A stretch of 64,000 nucleotides of DNA from Methylobacterium amylolyticum (GCF_030700245.1 NZ_JAUYZI010000002.1:224315-288314); one strand, 5' to 3'. Positions 43,179 through 52,383 are shown, counted from the stretch's first letter. Numbers and translations are program-made. Notes: generated by a model not told the origin, from the sequence alone.

Positions 43179-44884
43179 AGCGGGTTGAGGCTGGCGTCGC
43201 GGGCCGGCAGCGGCGCCCGCATCGTCAGGGAGAACCCGTCGGGGGCGTAGTCGGTCGCGACCTCCGCCTGCACCTGGGTGATCAGCACCCGTTGCAGCAG
43301 GCGCGAGCCGAAGCCCTGGCGCCGGGGCGGCTGCACCGGCGGTCCTCCGGACTCGCGCCACGAGAAGCGCAGGGTCCCGGCCGGCCCCCCGGATTCCAGC
43401 GACCACGCCACCGCCACGCGCCCCACCCGGTTCGACAGTGCCCCGTACTTGGCCGCGTTGGTGGTCAATTCGTGGATCGCCATGCCGATCGGCACCGCGA
43501 CCTCCGAGGGCAGGTCGATCGGCGGCCCGTCGAGGGCGATGCGCCCGTCGGCGCCTCCCCCCGCGTCGACCTCGGCGTAGGGGCTGAGTTCGTTGACCAG
43601 CAGGCCGGTGAGCGAGGCCGTCTGCCACGTGGCCTCGGTCAGCACCGAGTGGGTGTGGGCGAGCGACTTGATGCGCCCGACGAACGCCTCGTAGAAGCTC
43701 TCGATGTCGGTCGCGGTCCGCGCGGTCGAGCCGACGATGGCCTGCACCGTGGCGAGCGTGTTCTTCACCCGGTGGTGCAGCTCGCGGATCAGCAGCGTCT
43801 GCCGCTCCTCGGTGATCCGCCGGTCGGTCACGTCGGCCACCACGCCGATCAGGCGGCGCGGCAGGCGGTCCGGGGCGTCGCGCTCGAAGCGGCCGGCCAT
43901 GTCGATCGTGCGCCACGCCCCGTCGCTCTTGCGCCGGATGCGCCCGGCGATCTCCAGCGGCCGGTCCTCGCGCAGGGCCGCCGAGATCGCCTTGCGCACC
44001 GCGGCCCGGTCGTCGGGGTGGAGGATGTCGTTCAGGAACTCGTTCTTGCCGATGGTCCCGTCCTCGGGGGCGTGCCCGAAGATCTCGTACATCCGCTCGT
44101 TCTCCCAGAGCGCCTGGTCGTCGAGCATGTGCCACTCGAACACCCCGAGCTTGGCGAGCTTGGTGGCGGCGCGCAGGCGGTGGTCGCGGGCGGCGATCTC
44201 GTCGCGGGCCACCACCCGGGTGGTGATGTCCTGCACCACGCCGACCATGCCGGCGGGGGCGCCGTCCGGTCCCGGCGCGGCCTGCCCGCGCACCCGCACG
44301 ATCGCGGTGCGCTCGCCCACCACCACCGGCGTGTCGAAGCTGTAGGGCTGGCCCAGCGCGATCGCCTCGCGCACGCGCTGGGCGACCCGCTCGGCCTCGA
44401 TCAGGCTCGGCCGCAGGGCCGCCCAGGTCACGGTGCGGCCCGCGGGGCGGCCGAGGATCTGCGCGGCCCGGCGCGACAGGGTGAGGAGCCCGCTCGCCCG
44501 GTCCCAGCGCCACTCGCCGAGCCCGGCGGCCGCCAGCGCCTCGCGGTTCGCCTCGGAATGGGCCGCCGCGTCGGCGTCCACCGCCTCGACCGCGAGGGTC
44601 GTCCCGGAGCGGCGCACGCGCACGTCGAGGGCGCCGCCGTCGGCGCAGCGCCATGTCTGGATGCCCGCCTGCACGGCGCCCGCCTCCGCGCCGGCCAGCT
44701 CCGCGACCGGCCGCCCGGCCAGCGCTCCGTCCGGCCAGCCGAGGAGCGCGTGGAGGGCCCGGTTGCCGGCCGCGAGCCGGGTGCCGTCCGCCGTCAGGAC
44801 GGCGAGCGCGACCGGGGCGTCGTCGAAGGCGGCGCGGCGCGGGTCGTCCACCGGATCCTGGTCAGCCCTCTCGTCCAATCGCAC
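43172..44884 (-). CDS. PAS-domain sensor kinase of the HWE/HisKA_2 family
   Basis: A protein of about 570 residues without clear membrane helices. Three PAS-like domains lie at roughly residues 20-90, 110-230 and 235-360. The kinase part has the HWE-type His box LIRELHHRVKNTLATVQAI, the N-box HELTTNAAKYGALS and the WRESGG motif. These replace the usual HisKA and G-box motifs and are common in alphaproteobacteria, where such kinases feed the general stress response or light sensing. GTG at 44884 has GAGGA just upstream; TTG at 44917 is an alternative. No response regulator gene adjoins it. Confidence 0.85.
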   Translation of the reverse strand: MRLDERADQDPVDDPRRAAFDDAPVALAVLTADGTRLAAGNRALHALLGWPDGALAGRPVAELAGAEAGAVQAGIQTWRCADGGALDVRVRRSGTTLAVEAVDADAAAHSEANREALAAAGLGEWRWDRASGLLTLSRRAAQILGRPAGRTVTWAALRPSLIEAERVAQRVREAIALGQPYSFDTPVVVGERTAIVRVRGQAAPGPDGAPAGMVGVVQDITTRVVARDEIAARDHRLRAATKLAKLGVFEWHMLDDQALWENERMYEIFGHAPEDGTIGKNEFLNDILHPDDRAAVRKAISAALREDRPLEIAGRIRRKSDGAWRTIDMAGRFERDAPDRLPRRLIGVVADVTDRRITEERQTLLIRELHHRVKNTLATVQAIVGSTARTATDIESFYEAFVGRIKSLAHTHSVLTEATWQTASLTGLLVNELSPYAEVDAGGGADGRIALDGPPIDLPSEVAVPIGMAIHELTTNAAKYGALSNRVGRVAVAWSLESGGPAGTLRFSWRESGGPPVQPPRRQGFGSRLLQRVLITQVQAEVATDYAPDGFSLTMRAPLPARDASLNPLA

Positions 44885-45014
44885 AATCCTCGGACGCGAC
44901 GCGCGCGCAGCCCTCAATCACCGGAGGCCGCGGGCGCGGCAGGATGGCGCCCGAGCGTGGCCGTTGCAAGACGGCGGAGCCGGGACGGTGCGCCGCGGGG
45001 GCGCCATCCCCCGC

Positions 45015-45749
45015 TCAGCGCGGCCGGCGGGCGAATTCGAGGTAGGTGGGCCGGCGCCCGGCCGCCACCGCCTTGGCCTCGTAGCGCGTGCCGGGCCAGC
45101 CCGGGAAGGGCTGCGTCCAGTCCCGCGCGGTCCGCGCGGTCCAGCGCAGGGTCGGGCAGCGGAGGGCGCGCGCCAGCGTCCAGCCGGCGTAGTCGTCGAT
45201 GTCGCTGGCGAACCGGAACAGGCCGCCGTCGGCCAGGACCCGGGCGATCTCGCCGAGCGCGGCGTCCGACACGAAGCGGCGCTTGCGCTGGCGCCGCTTG
45301 GGCCAGGGGTCGGGGTAGAGCAGGTAGACCCGCTCCAGGCAGGCGTCGGGCAGCCGCGCCAGCAGGGCGGTCACGTCCTCGTCGCGCACCCGGACGTTGC
45401 ACAGGCCGCGGGCATCGACCTCGGCCAGGAACTTCGCCACGCCGTTGACGAACGGCTCGGCCCCGATGAACCCGACCTCGGGATGCGCGGCGGCCTGCGC
45501 GGCGAGGTGCTCGCCGCCGCCGAACCCGATCTCCAGCCAGATCTCTTTCGGACCTTCTCCGAGGTCGGGGAACAGCGTGCGGGGGTCGAGGGCATCGTCG
45601 CCCGGCGGCAGGGTGATCCGCAGCCGCGGCAGCATCTCGGCGAGGCGTTGCTCCTGGAGGCCGCGCAGCCGCTTGCCCTTGCGCCGGCCGAAGAAGGCGC
45701 GCTCGGGCGCCTCGCCCTCGGGCCCGGGATGTTCGCTCGTGGAGGACAT
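45015..45749 (-). CDS. trmB: tRNA (guanine-N7-)-methyltransferase
   Basis: A 244-residue TrmB, which makes m7G46 in tRNA. Motif I is IWLEIGFGGGEHLAAQA, followed by FIGAEPFVNGVAKFL, the family-specific LYPDPWPKRRQRKRRFV and the C-terminal DWTQPFPGWPGTRYEAKA. The N-terminus carries an Arg/Lys-rich start (FFGRRKGKRLRGLQ), usual in alphaproteobacteria. It follows metK on the same strand, a common order in Rhizobiales, but here a 450-base stretch of repeats intervenes. Confidence 0.95.
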   Translation of the reverse strand: MSSTSEHPGPEGEAPERAFFGRRKGKRLRGLQEQRLAEMLPRLRITLPPGDDALDPRTLFPDLGEGPKEIWLEIGFGGGEHLAAQAAAHPEVGFIGAEPFVNGVAKFLAEVDARGLCNVRVRDEDVTALLARLPDACLERVYLLYPDPWPKRRQRKRRFVSDAALGEIARVLADGGLFRFASDIDDYAGWTLARALRCPTLRWTARTARDWTQPFPGWPGTRYEAKAVAAGRRPTYLEFARRPR

Positions 45750-45762
45750 GGAACGCAGGCCA

Positions 45763-45864
45763 GGGCATCATCCCGAAAGGTGGTCACCGGCTTTCGGAAA
45801 AGATGATGCGAAGACAAAGGGCCAGCGCATCGTCCTGGATCCGATATCCAGGACGATGCGCTAG
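45763..45864. repeat. Dispersed element, family E copy 1
   Basis: It contains CATCCCGAAAGGTGGTCACC, CGGCTTTCGGAAAAGATGAT, then the strong palindrome GCGCATCGTCCTGG...CCAGGACGATGCGC and ends CTAG. The inverted second copy is at 53138-53238. Together with a short CTCCCTCCCCCACGG hairpin near 45942 and the family C copy, it fills the 452-base gap 45750-46201. Confidence 0.85.
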
Positions 45865-46012
45865 GAACGCGGAATGACCGATGCGCCGTCCGGCGGAAAA
45901 GCCGCGTCGCCGAAGAGGCCGCGCCCGGCACGGCCCCGTCTCCCTCCCCCACGGAAGAGGGAGGGAGAACAGGCGCAAAGGATACGCCTCAACCTCGAAG
46001 CCGGGCGCTCAG

Positions 46013-46188
46013 ACGGCATCCGGCTGAAGGGTTCGGGATCGACGCTCTCCGTCCTTGCGAGCGGAGCGAAGCGATCTAGGGGCGCCACCGTCTCAAACCG
46101 CGCGCTGCCCTGGGTCGCTTCGCCTGCGGCTCGCGATGACGGCGCGGGCCCGGATCACCGAACGGTTCACCCGGAAGCGGTATCAGGA
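46013..46188. repeat. Dispersed element, family C copy 2
   Basis: It matches 38454-38624 along its full length: GGGTTCGGGATCGACGCTCT, GGTCGCTTCGCCTGCGGCT, GATCACCGAACGGTTCACCC. It ends 14 bases before the metK stop codon. Confidence 0.85.
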
Positions 46189-46201
46189 GTCTGAAACAGC
46201 C

Positions 46202-47380
46202 TCAGGCGAGGGCCGACTTCAGCTTGCCCGCGAGGTCGGTGCGCTCCCAGGAGAAGCCGCCGTCGGCCTCCGGCGCCCGGCCGAAATGGCCGTAGGCGGA
46301 GGTGCGGGCGTAGATCGGCTTGTTCAGGCCGAGCGCCGTGCGGATGCCGCGGGGCGACAGGTCGAGGGCGTCCATCAGGACCGTCTCCAGCCGCTGCTCG
46401 TCGACCTGACCGGTGCCGTGCAGGTCGACGTAGATCGACAGCGGCTTCGACACGCCGATCGCGTAGGCGAGCTGGATCGTCGCCCGCGCGGCGAGGCCGG
46501 CCGCCACCACGTTCTTGGCGAGGTAGCGCGCCGCGTAGGCGGCCGAGCGGTCGACCTTGGTCGGATCCTTGCCGGAGAAGGCGCCGCCGCCGTGCGGGGC
46601 CGCGCCGCCGTAGGTGTCGACGATGATCTTGCGGCCGGTGAGGCCGCAATCGCCGTCGGGGCCGCCGATCACGAACTTGCCGGTCGGGTTGACGTGCCAG
46701 ACGGTGCCCTCGTTGATCCAGCCCTCGGGCAGGGCGTTGCGGATGTAGGGCTCGACGATGGCGCGCACGTCGGCCGAGTCGAGGGACTCGTCGAGGTGCT
46801 GGGTCGAGAGCACGATCTGCGTCGCCTCGACGGGCTTGCCGCCCTCGTAGCGCACCGTGACCTGGCTCTTGGCGTCGGGGCCGAGCTTGGCGGCGTCGCC
46901 CTGCCGGGCCTTGCGGGCGTCGGCGAGGTCCTTGAGGATCTTGTGGGCGTAGAACAGCGGCGCCGGCATCAGCTCCGGGGTCTCGTCGGCGGCGTAGCCG
47001 AACATGATGCCCTGGTCGCCCGCGCCCTCGTCCTTGTTGCCCGCCGCGTCCACGCCCTGCGCGATGTCGGCCGACTGCGCGTGCAGGTGGATGGCGATGT
47101 CGTTGTTCTTCCAGTGGAAGCCGTCCTGCTCGTAGCCGATGTCGCGCACGGCCTCGCGGGTCAGCTCTTCCAGGTCCTTGAAGGTCACGGAATCGGGGCC
47201 GCGCACCTCGCCGGCGATGACGATGCGGTTCGTGGTGGTGAGCGTCTCGACGCCCAGGCGCGCCTCCGGCATCGCCGCGAGGTAGGCGTCGACGACGGTG
47301 TCGGAAATGCGGTCGCTCACCTTGTCGGGATGGCCCTCGGAGACCGACTCGCTGGTGAACAGGTAGTTGGAACGCGGCAT
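46202..47380 (-). CDS. metK: S-adenosylmethionine synthetase
   Basis: A 392-residue MetK making SAM from methionine and ATP. Signatures are [20 protein letters not shown] at the N-terminus, [12 protein letters not shown] in the middle and [19 protein letters not shown] further on; all three nucleotide/methionine-binding motifs are intact and the length is normal. It follows an XRE regulator gene by 171 bases on the same strand, an order common in Rhizobiales. I looked for a SAM riboswitch in that spacer and did not find one I could support. Confidence 0.97.
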   Translation of the reverse strand: MPRSNYLFTSESVSEGHPDKVSDRISDTVVDAYLAAMPEARLGVETLTTTNRIVIAGEVRGPDSVTFKDLEELTREAVRDIGYEQDGFHWKNNDIAIHLHAQSADIAQGVDAAGNKDEGAGDQGIMFGYAADETPELMPAPLFYAHKILKDLADARKARQGDAAKLGPDAKSQVTVRYEGGKPVEATQIVLSTQHLDESLDSADVRAIVEPYIRNALPEGWINEGTVWHVNPTGKFVIGGPDGDCGLTGRKIIVDTYGGAAPHGGGAFSGKDPTKVDRSAAYAARYLAKNVVAAGLAARATIQLAYAIGVSKPLSIYVDLHGTGQVDEQRLETVLMDALDLSPRGIRTALGLNKPIYARTSAYGHFGRAPEADGGFSWERTDLAGKLKSALA

Positions 47381-47551
47381 CCTGGCCCCCGGGGCGCACG
47401 GGCACGTCCGCGAGAGGCGCGGCGTTCGACCCGGTTATCGGCGCGGGGTTGTCGCACCGGCCCCTGGGAGGGTCAAGATGAATGGACGAACGGATCCGCT
47501 AAAACGGACGAAGCGTCCGAGAAATCGCACCCGCTCGCGGCTGGGACGGCC

Positions 47552-47959
47552 TCAGCGGTTGAGCTTGCGGTCCAGCGCCTGGATGGCGGCGGCCACGTCG
47601 CGGCGCGCCTCGTCCGAGAAATTCTCCGTGATGTGCCGGCCGACGATCTCGGCGAGACCCTGGAGGCCGCCCTCCGGGAACGGCTGCTGCGGCCCCTCCT
47701 CCATGCCCCGGGGCCCGGCGTCGTCGGTCCGGGGCATGCCGCTGAAGAAGTATTCCATCGGCACCCGCGTCATGCGGGAGAAGATGTCGAGGTGGACGGC
47801 GCTGATGCGGTTCGTGCCCTTCTCGTACTTCTGAAGCTGCGCCGCCGACATGCCGAAGCTGCGCGCCACCTCCCGCTGCGTCAGAGACGCCTTCCGGCGC
47901 TGCTCGGCGATGCGCTGCCCGACATAGACGTCGCGCTGATCGGTCTTCTGGCCTGCCAT
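47552..47959 (-). CDS. XRE-family helix-turn-helix regulator
   Basis: A 135-residue regulator. The Xre-type helix-turn-helix covers about residues 12-66: VGQRIAEQRRKASLTQREVA, SFGMSAAQLQKYEKGTNRIS and IFSRMTRVPMEYFFSGMP. The C-terminal part is a short acidic linker with a helix of unknown role. This gene type often precedes metK in Rhizobiales, suggesting that it regulates methionine/SAM genes or is simply conserved in position. It starts MAGQKTDQRDVYVG. Confidence 0.85.
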   Translation of the reverse strand: MAGQKTDQRDVYVGQRIAEQRRKASLTQREVARSFGMSAAQLQKYEKGTNRISAVHLDIFSRMTRVPMEYFFSGMPRTDDAGPRGMEEGPQQPFPEGGLQGLAEIVGRHITENFSDEARRDVAAAIQALDRKLNR

Positions 47960-48092
47960 CGATCGAGACTCGTCACCCCCGTGACCCAGACCGCGCGCGG
48001 AGCGCGGACGAGCTTGCCCGCGAAAGCTTAACCGCAGCTCGATATATTGTCACGGGTCGGCGCGCGCGGAGACGGAGGATCTCCGACGATTG

Positions 48093-48426
48093 TGGCGTCC
48101 CCGGCAGGGCTCGAACCTGCGACCCCAGGTTTCATACCACTTCGGCTTTCGCCGCCGCGCGGTGCGCGTTCGTGGCCTGGACTATCCCTTCACCGTGGGC
48201 TCGGGGCCCGGAGGCCCGGCCGTTAGGTGCCGCCCGTCTAGTCTCTACACCTTCCCGGAGGCGCGAGCCCCCGGGCTTGGCTCGGGATCGGCAGGGCGCC
48301 GACGCCTCGCGGCGGCGGCGCCGGGAGCGTTCCCCGACTTTGAGCGGATCCGCCGCGCGGTTTCCCGGCGCGGCGCCCAATTTGCGTTTAGGAAACCTGT
48401 GCTCTGTCCAACTGAGCTACGGAGAC
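48093..48426 (-). tRNA. tRNA-Arg(CCU) interrupted by an intron
   Basis: The 5' exon is 48426-48390 (37 nt) and the 3' exon 48132-48093 (40 nt), together 77 nt with an encoded CCA. The acceptor GTCTCCG pairs with CGGGGAC, the D-arm is GCTC/GAGC, the anticodon stem CAGGT pairs with ACCTG across the intron, and the T-arm is GCAGG-TTCGAGC-CCTGC. The loop TTCCTAA gives anticodon CCT. The gene is not visible as one uninterrupted cloverleaf because of a 257-nt intron between positions 36 and 37. Confidence 0.93.
48133..48389 (-). ncRNA. Group I self-splicing intron in tRNA-Arg(CCU)
   Basis: The intron follows the T at the third anticodon position and ends in G (TATG before the 3' exon). The internal guide GGGAAA (minus strand, 48366-48361) pairs with TTTCCT at the end of the 5' exon with a U-G wobble exactly at the splice site. 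The catalytic core shows AAGGTGTAGAGACTAGACGG and the partner GAAGGGATAGTCC, making P7, as in the small IC3-type tRNA introns of Azoarcus and Agrobacterium. No homing endonuclease ORF is present. Confidence 0.9.
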
Positions 48427-48546
48427 GACCCGGCGCTCTTAGCATCTTCGCCGAGCCCAGCCAACCGGCGCCTCGGGCCGGATCCGCGGCCAAGTCCTTG
48501 GCGCGACGCGCTCTCTCGTGCCGGGCCCGGATCGACCGACGACGGC

Positions 48547-49113
48547 CTATCCGGCGAAGCGGCGCTTCCAGTCGAACCGTTCGAGCACGATCCGCCGCCC
48601 GGGATCGCCGTCCCAGCACGGCGCCAGCCCCGCGGCCTCCAGGGCCGACACGACCAGCCGGGCGACGTGCGCCTTCTCGGGCACGTCGCCCCGGATGTGG
48701 TCGAAGGCGATCCAGAGCGGGGCGCCCTCGACGGCGCGCTCGACGTCCTGGGCGTGGTAGAAGCAGTAGCCGAGGAACCGGTCCTTCGGGACCCGGGCCA
48801 GCGCCTCGGCCGCCTCGACATGGCCGTCGGCCACGGTGAAGCCGGCGTTGTGCAGGGCGAGGATGCCCGCGTCCGCGAGCGCGGCGAAGGCGACGTCGAG
48901 CCGGTCGCAATCGGTCGTGGCCGGCCACGACGCCTCGTCGGCGGCCTTGCGGGCGAACTCGGCGGCGGCGAAGGCGTGCAGGGCGTCCTCGTCGAGCTCC
49001 GGCTCGTCGAGGAGGAGGTCCGCGATCAGGTCGTCGGCCTCGTCGGGACCGGTGAAGCCGGACCAGACCGCCACGCGGATCACGTGCCGCTCGTCGTCAC
49101 CGATCTCCGCCAC
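48547..49113 (-). CDS. DUF6891-type protein
   Basis: A 188-residue soluble protein. It begins MAEIGDDERHVIRVAVWSGF and contains TDCDRLDVAFAALADAGILAL, HNAGFTVADGHVEA, RFLGYCFYHAQDVERAV and PLWIAFDHIRGD near the middle, and ends RIVLERFDWKRRFAG. This is the pattern of a widespread family of unknown function. GTG at 49113 has GAGGGC eight bases before it; the upstream Pro/Arg-rich codons are probably not coding. Its divergent neighbour is the SNase-like gene. Confidence 0.75.
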   Translation of the reverse strand: MAEIGDDERHVIRVAVWSGFTGPDEADDLIADLLLDEPELDEDALHAFAAAEFARKAADEASWPATTDCDRLDVAFAALADAGILALHNAGFTVADGHVEAAEALARVPKDRFLGYCFYHAQDVERAVEGAPLWIAFDHIRGDVPEKAHVARLVVSALEAAGLAPCWDGDPGRRIVLERFDWKRRFAG

Positions 49114-49283
49114 CGGATGCGCCCTCGACCGAGCCCGCGGGCCGGGCGGACGGCAGCGTATCCCCCGCGGAAGGTGCCGTCGAGGCGGAGTGTGCGGCTT
49201 GGCGCGCGGGCCCGGGCCCGGCATGATCGCCCCGATCGGACGGTCACGGATGGCGGACGATCACGGATGTCGGGCGGTCACGG

Positions 49284-50150
49284 ATGGCGGCACCCGCGCG
49301 ACGGCTGGCGGTTCTGGCGGCGGCGCTCGCGGCGCTCTCGGCGCTGCCATGGGCCGCCGCGTCCGCCCCGCTCGGGCCCGCGGCGTGCCGGGCCGGGCCG
49401 GCGCGGACCGAGACCCTGGCCGAACTCGGCCCGCGCGGGGAGCTGCGCTTCGCCGCGGGCGGCCGGGCGATCCTCGATTCGCTGCGCTGGCCCGAGGACG
49501 CGGCGGGCGCGGCCGCGCAGGAGCGGCTCGGGGCCTTCCGGGGCCGCCGGATCCGCGTCGTCCCGCGCGGGGCGCCGGACCGCTGGGAGCGCGAGCGGGT
49601 GGACGCGCAGACGGAGGACGCGCAGGCGGAGGACGGCGACGCGGATCTCGCGGGCGACCTGATCGCCGCCGGCCTCGCCTACGCCGATCCGGGGGAGGCC
49701 GACGCCCTGTGCCGGCCGGGCCTGCGCGCCGTCGAGGCGGGGGCGCGGGCGCGGCGCCTCGGGCTGTGGGAGCGCGCGCCGCCCTCGGTGGAGGACGGGC
49801 CGGCCCTGCGGGCGCTCGCCGGCCGCTTCGCCGTGGTCGAGGGCCGGGTGCGCCATGTCGGGGAGCGGAGCGCCCGCACCTACCTCGACTTCGCGCCCCG
49901 CGGCGCCGACGGGCTGACGGTCACGGTAACGAAACGCACTTGGCGAATGATGGCGGCCCGTGGTTTGAGTGCCGACACGCTCGAAGGGCGCCGGGTGCGG
50001 GTGCGCGGCCTCGTCGAGCTGTGGCGCGGCCCGACGATCGAGGCCGCCACGGCGGAGGCCGTCGAGCTGGTGGACGAGGCGCCCGGGGCGGCGCCCTCGG
50101 AGTCGCCCGCGCCCGGGGCCTCCGGGCGGGAGCTGGGGTTGCGGCGCTGA
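49284..50150 (+). CDS. Exported protein with degenerate SNase-like region and OB-type C-terminus
   Basis: A 288-residue protein with a signal peptide (RRLAVLAAALAALSALPWAAASA). The middle part, DLAGDLIAAGLAYADPGEA followed by ARARRLGLWERAP, is the end of a staphylococcal-nuclease-like fold, but the catalytic Arg/Glu/Arg set is not seen. After it, a strand-rich stretch (VVEGRVRHVGERSARTYLDF, RVRVRGLVELWRGPTIEA) looks like an OB-fold. Such thermonuclease-like proteins are common in Rhizobiales; nuclease activity is doubtful here. It lies five bases upstream of the M48 protease gene, so the two probably form an operon. Confidence 0.7.
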   Translation: MAAPARRLAVLAAALAALSALPWAAASAPLGPAACRAGPARTETLAELGPRGELRFAAGGRAILDSLRWPEDAAGAAAQERLGAFRGRRIRVVPRGAPDRWERERVDAQTEDAQAEDGDADLAGDLIAAGLAYADPGEADALCRPGLRAVEAGARARRLGLWERAPPSVEDGPALRALAGRFAVVEGRVRHVGERSARTYLDFAPRGADGLTVTVTKRTWRMMAARGLSADTLEGRRVRVRGLVELWRGPTIEAATAEAVELVDEAPGAAPSESPAPGASGRELGLRR

Positions 50151-50154
50151 TCCG

Positions 50155-51618
50155 ATGGACGGGACACGGGGGCAGATCGGGGGATGTCGGGGGGCCTGGG
50201 TCGCCCTCCTCGTCCTCGTGCTCGGCGGCTGCGCGGGCGAGCAGACCGGCGCGGTGCTGGCGCCCGCCGCCGTGCGGGTGCCGGTCGAGGCGCCGCGGGT
50301 CACCGGCCGCGATCGCGCGGGCGACGCCGACCACGCCAAGCTCGTGGCCGCGTTCGGCGGCGAGGCCCGCGCCCCGGCGGTGACGCGCCTGCTCACCGAG
50401 ATCACCGACCGGCTCGTCCGGGCGAGCGACCGGCCGGACCAGGCCTACGCGGTGACCCTGCTCGACTCCCCCGTGGTCAACGCCTTCGCCCTGCCGAACG
50501 GCCGGCTCTACGTCACCCGCGGCCTCGTGGCGCTGGCGAGCGATTCCTCCGAGGTCGCCGCCGTGCTGGCCCACGAGATGGCCCACGTCACCCTCAACCA
50601 CGCCAACGCCCGCAGCGAGATGGAGCTGCGCTCGGCCCTCGTCAGCCGGGTGGTGGCCGACGTGCTGAACGACCCCGACACGGGGGCGCAGCTCAAGAAC
50701 CAGTCGCGCTTCGCGCTGGCCCGCTTCTCCCGGGAGCAGGAGCTGGAGGCGGACGCGGCGGGGGTGCGCACGCTGGCGGGGGCGGGCTACGACCCCTTCG
50801 CCGCCGGCCGCTTCCTGACCGCGCTCAACCGCGCGACCGGGCTGAAGGCGGGGACCGGCACCGCGGCCGAGCCCGACATGCTGGCGACCCATCCGGGCAC
50901 CGCCGAGCGGGTGGTCCTCGTCACCCGCGCCGCCCGCCGCAGCGGGGCGCCGGGCCTCGGGACCGACGACCGGACCCGCTACCTCGCCGCGGTGGACGGG
51001 CTCGCCTACGGCGACAACCCCCGCGACGGCGCGGTGCGCGGCCGCCGCTTCCTCCATCCCGGCCTCGGCATCGCCTTCGAGGTGCCGGACGGCTTCACCC
51101 TGGAGAACACCCGCTCGGCGGTGCTCGGCACCACCGGGGAAGGCAGCCGGCGGCTGCTGTTCGACCAGATCGAGGCGCGGGACGGCCAGTCCCTCGACGC
51201 GGTGCTGAAGGCGACCTGGAACGACCCCGTCGACCCCGCGGCCTCCGAGACGCGCGAGCTGAACGGGCACCCGGCCGCCTTCACCCTGTCGCGCGGCAAG
51301 GACTGGACCTTCCGGCTCGCGGCGATCCGGCTCGGCGACACCACCTACCGGATGATCATGGCCGCCAAGGGTGCGGTCGACCCGGACCCGGCCTTCCGCC
51401 GCTGGACCGCGAGTCTGAACGCCGTCGCCCCCGACGAGGCCGCGGCGCTGCGGCCGACCCGCCTCCAGGTGGTGCAGGCGGCCTCGACCAATCCGGACGA
51501 GCTCGTCCGCCGCATGGCGGTGCCGGACCGGGCGCTGGACCGCTTCCTCGTCCTCAACGGGCTGGAGCGCGGCGCATCCCTCGTGCCGGGACGGGGTTAC
51601 AAGATCGTGGTCGAGTAG
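50155..51618 (+). CDS. M48-family metalloprotease lipoprotein
   Basis: A 487-residue protein with a lipoprotein signal ending in the lipobox LVLGGC (Cys at about residue 26). The zinc protease domain has HEMAH in VLAHEMAHVTLNHAN and the third ligand Glu in EQELEADAAGVRTL; these are intact. The C-terminal 200 residues form two further domains, ending in a LysM-like stretch (RFLVLNGLERGASLVPGRGY). It is similar to BepA/YfgC-type periplasmic chaperone-proteases that act in outer-membrane quality control. The open frame from 49969 is an overlap with the previous gene; ATG 50155 precedes the signal peptide. Confidence 0.9.
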   Translation: MDGTRGQIGGCRGAWVALLVLVLGGCAGEQTGAVLAPAAVRVPVEAPRVTGRDRAGDADHAKLVAAFGGEARAPAVTRLLTEITDRLVRASDRPDQAYAVTLLDSPVVNAFALPNGRLYVTRGLVALASDSSEVAAVLAHEMAHVTLNHANARSEMELRSALVSRVVADVLNDPDTGAQLKNQSRFALARFSREQELEADAAGVRTLAGAGYDPFAAGRFLTALNRATGLKAGTGTAAEPDMLATHPGTAERVVLVTRAARRSGAPGLGTDDRTRYLAAVDGLAYGDNPRDGAVRGRRFLHPGLGIAFEVPDGFTLENTRSAVLGTTGEGSRRLLFDQIEARDGQSLDAVLKATWNDPVDPAASETRELNGHPAAFTLSRGKDWTFRLAAIRLGDTTYRMIMAAKGAVDPDPAFRRWTASLNAVAPDEAAALRPTRLQVVQAASTNPDELVRRMAVPDRALDRFLVLNGLERGASLVPGRGYKIVVE

Positions 51619-51644
51619 GGGCCGGGCGCCCCGGGGAGAACGCC

Positions 51645-52328
51645 GTGATCCGCTTCTACTACAACCTGTCGCCGAACCCGATGAAGGTCGCGCTCTGCCT
51701 GGAGGAGCTGGAACTCCCCTACGAGCCGGTCCCGGTCGACGTGCGCCGGGGCGAGCAGTTCGATCCCGGCTACACCGCGCTCAACCCGAACGCGAAGTTG
51801 CCGACCCTCGTCGACGGCGACACGACGGTGTTCGACTCGAATGCCATCCTCCTGCACCTCGCCGAGACGACCGGCCGCTTCCTGCCCTCCGGCGGGACCG
51901 CCCGCGCCGAGATGCTGTCCTGGCTGATGTTCGTGGCCACCGGCATCGGCCCGTACTCGGGCCAGGGCGTCCATTTCCGCCACTTCGCCCCCGCCGATGC
52001 CGGCGCCTACGCCCGCGAGCGCTACGCCTACGAGGCGCGCCGCCACTGGGGCATCCTCGACGCGCGGCTCGCCGACCGCGCCTACGTGCTGGGCGAGGCC
52101 TACACGATCGTCGACATGGCGGCCTGGGGCTGGGCGCGGATGGTGCCGTTCGTGCTCGGCGAGGGCGCGTTCGCCGAGTTGCCCAACGTCAAGCGCCTGC
52201 TCGACACGATCAACGCCCGGCCGGCGGCCCAGCGCGCCGAGGCGCTGAAGGGCCGCCACGCCTTCAAGGCCGAGATGGACGCCGAGGCGCGGGCCAACAT
52301 GTTCCGGTTCATCAAGCCGGCGGGCTGA
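51645..52328 (+). CDS. Glutathione S-transferase
   Basis: A 227-residue GST. The thioredoxin-like N-domain starts MIRFYYNLSPNPMKVALCLE, with the catalytic Ser/Asn region SPN and the cis-Pro and Glu/Ser GSH-binding motif in AKLPTLVDGDTTVFDSNAIL. The C-terminal helical domain includes YVLGEAYTIVDMAAWGWARM, the N-capping box of the family. The substrate is unknown. GTG at 51645 follows GGGGAGA with a good spacing. It lies 26 bases after the protease gene, so co-transcription is possible. Confidence 0.9.
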   Translation: MIRFYYNLSPNPMKVALCLEELELPYEPVPVDVRRGEQFDPGYTALNPNAKLPTLVDGDTTVFDSNAILLHLAETTGRFLPSGGTARAEMLSWLMFVATGIGPYSGQGVHFRHFAPADAGAYARERYAYEARRHWGILDARLADRAYVLGEAYTIVDMAAWGWARMVPFVLGEGAFAELPNVKRLLDTINARPAAQRAEALKGRHAFKAEMDAEARANMFRFIKPAG

Positions 52329-52383
52329 CGGGGCGCACGAACGCGCGGGGGCGAAACCGTCCCCGCATCATGCCGATGCGTCG

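Noticed and set aside
47381..47551. SAM riboswitch before metK
   Set aside because: I could not find the pseudoknot pattern of SAM-II or the SAM/SAH motif in the spacer; a covariance-model search would settle it.
49969..50154. N-terminal extension of the M48 protease to 49969
   Set aside because: It overlaps the SNase-like gene in another frame and would bury the lipoprotein signal peptide that starts at 50155.
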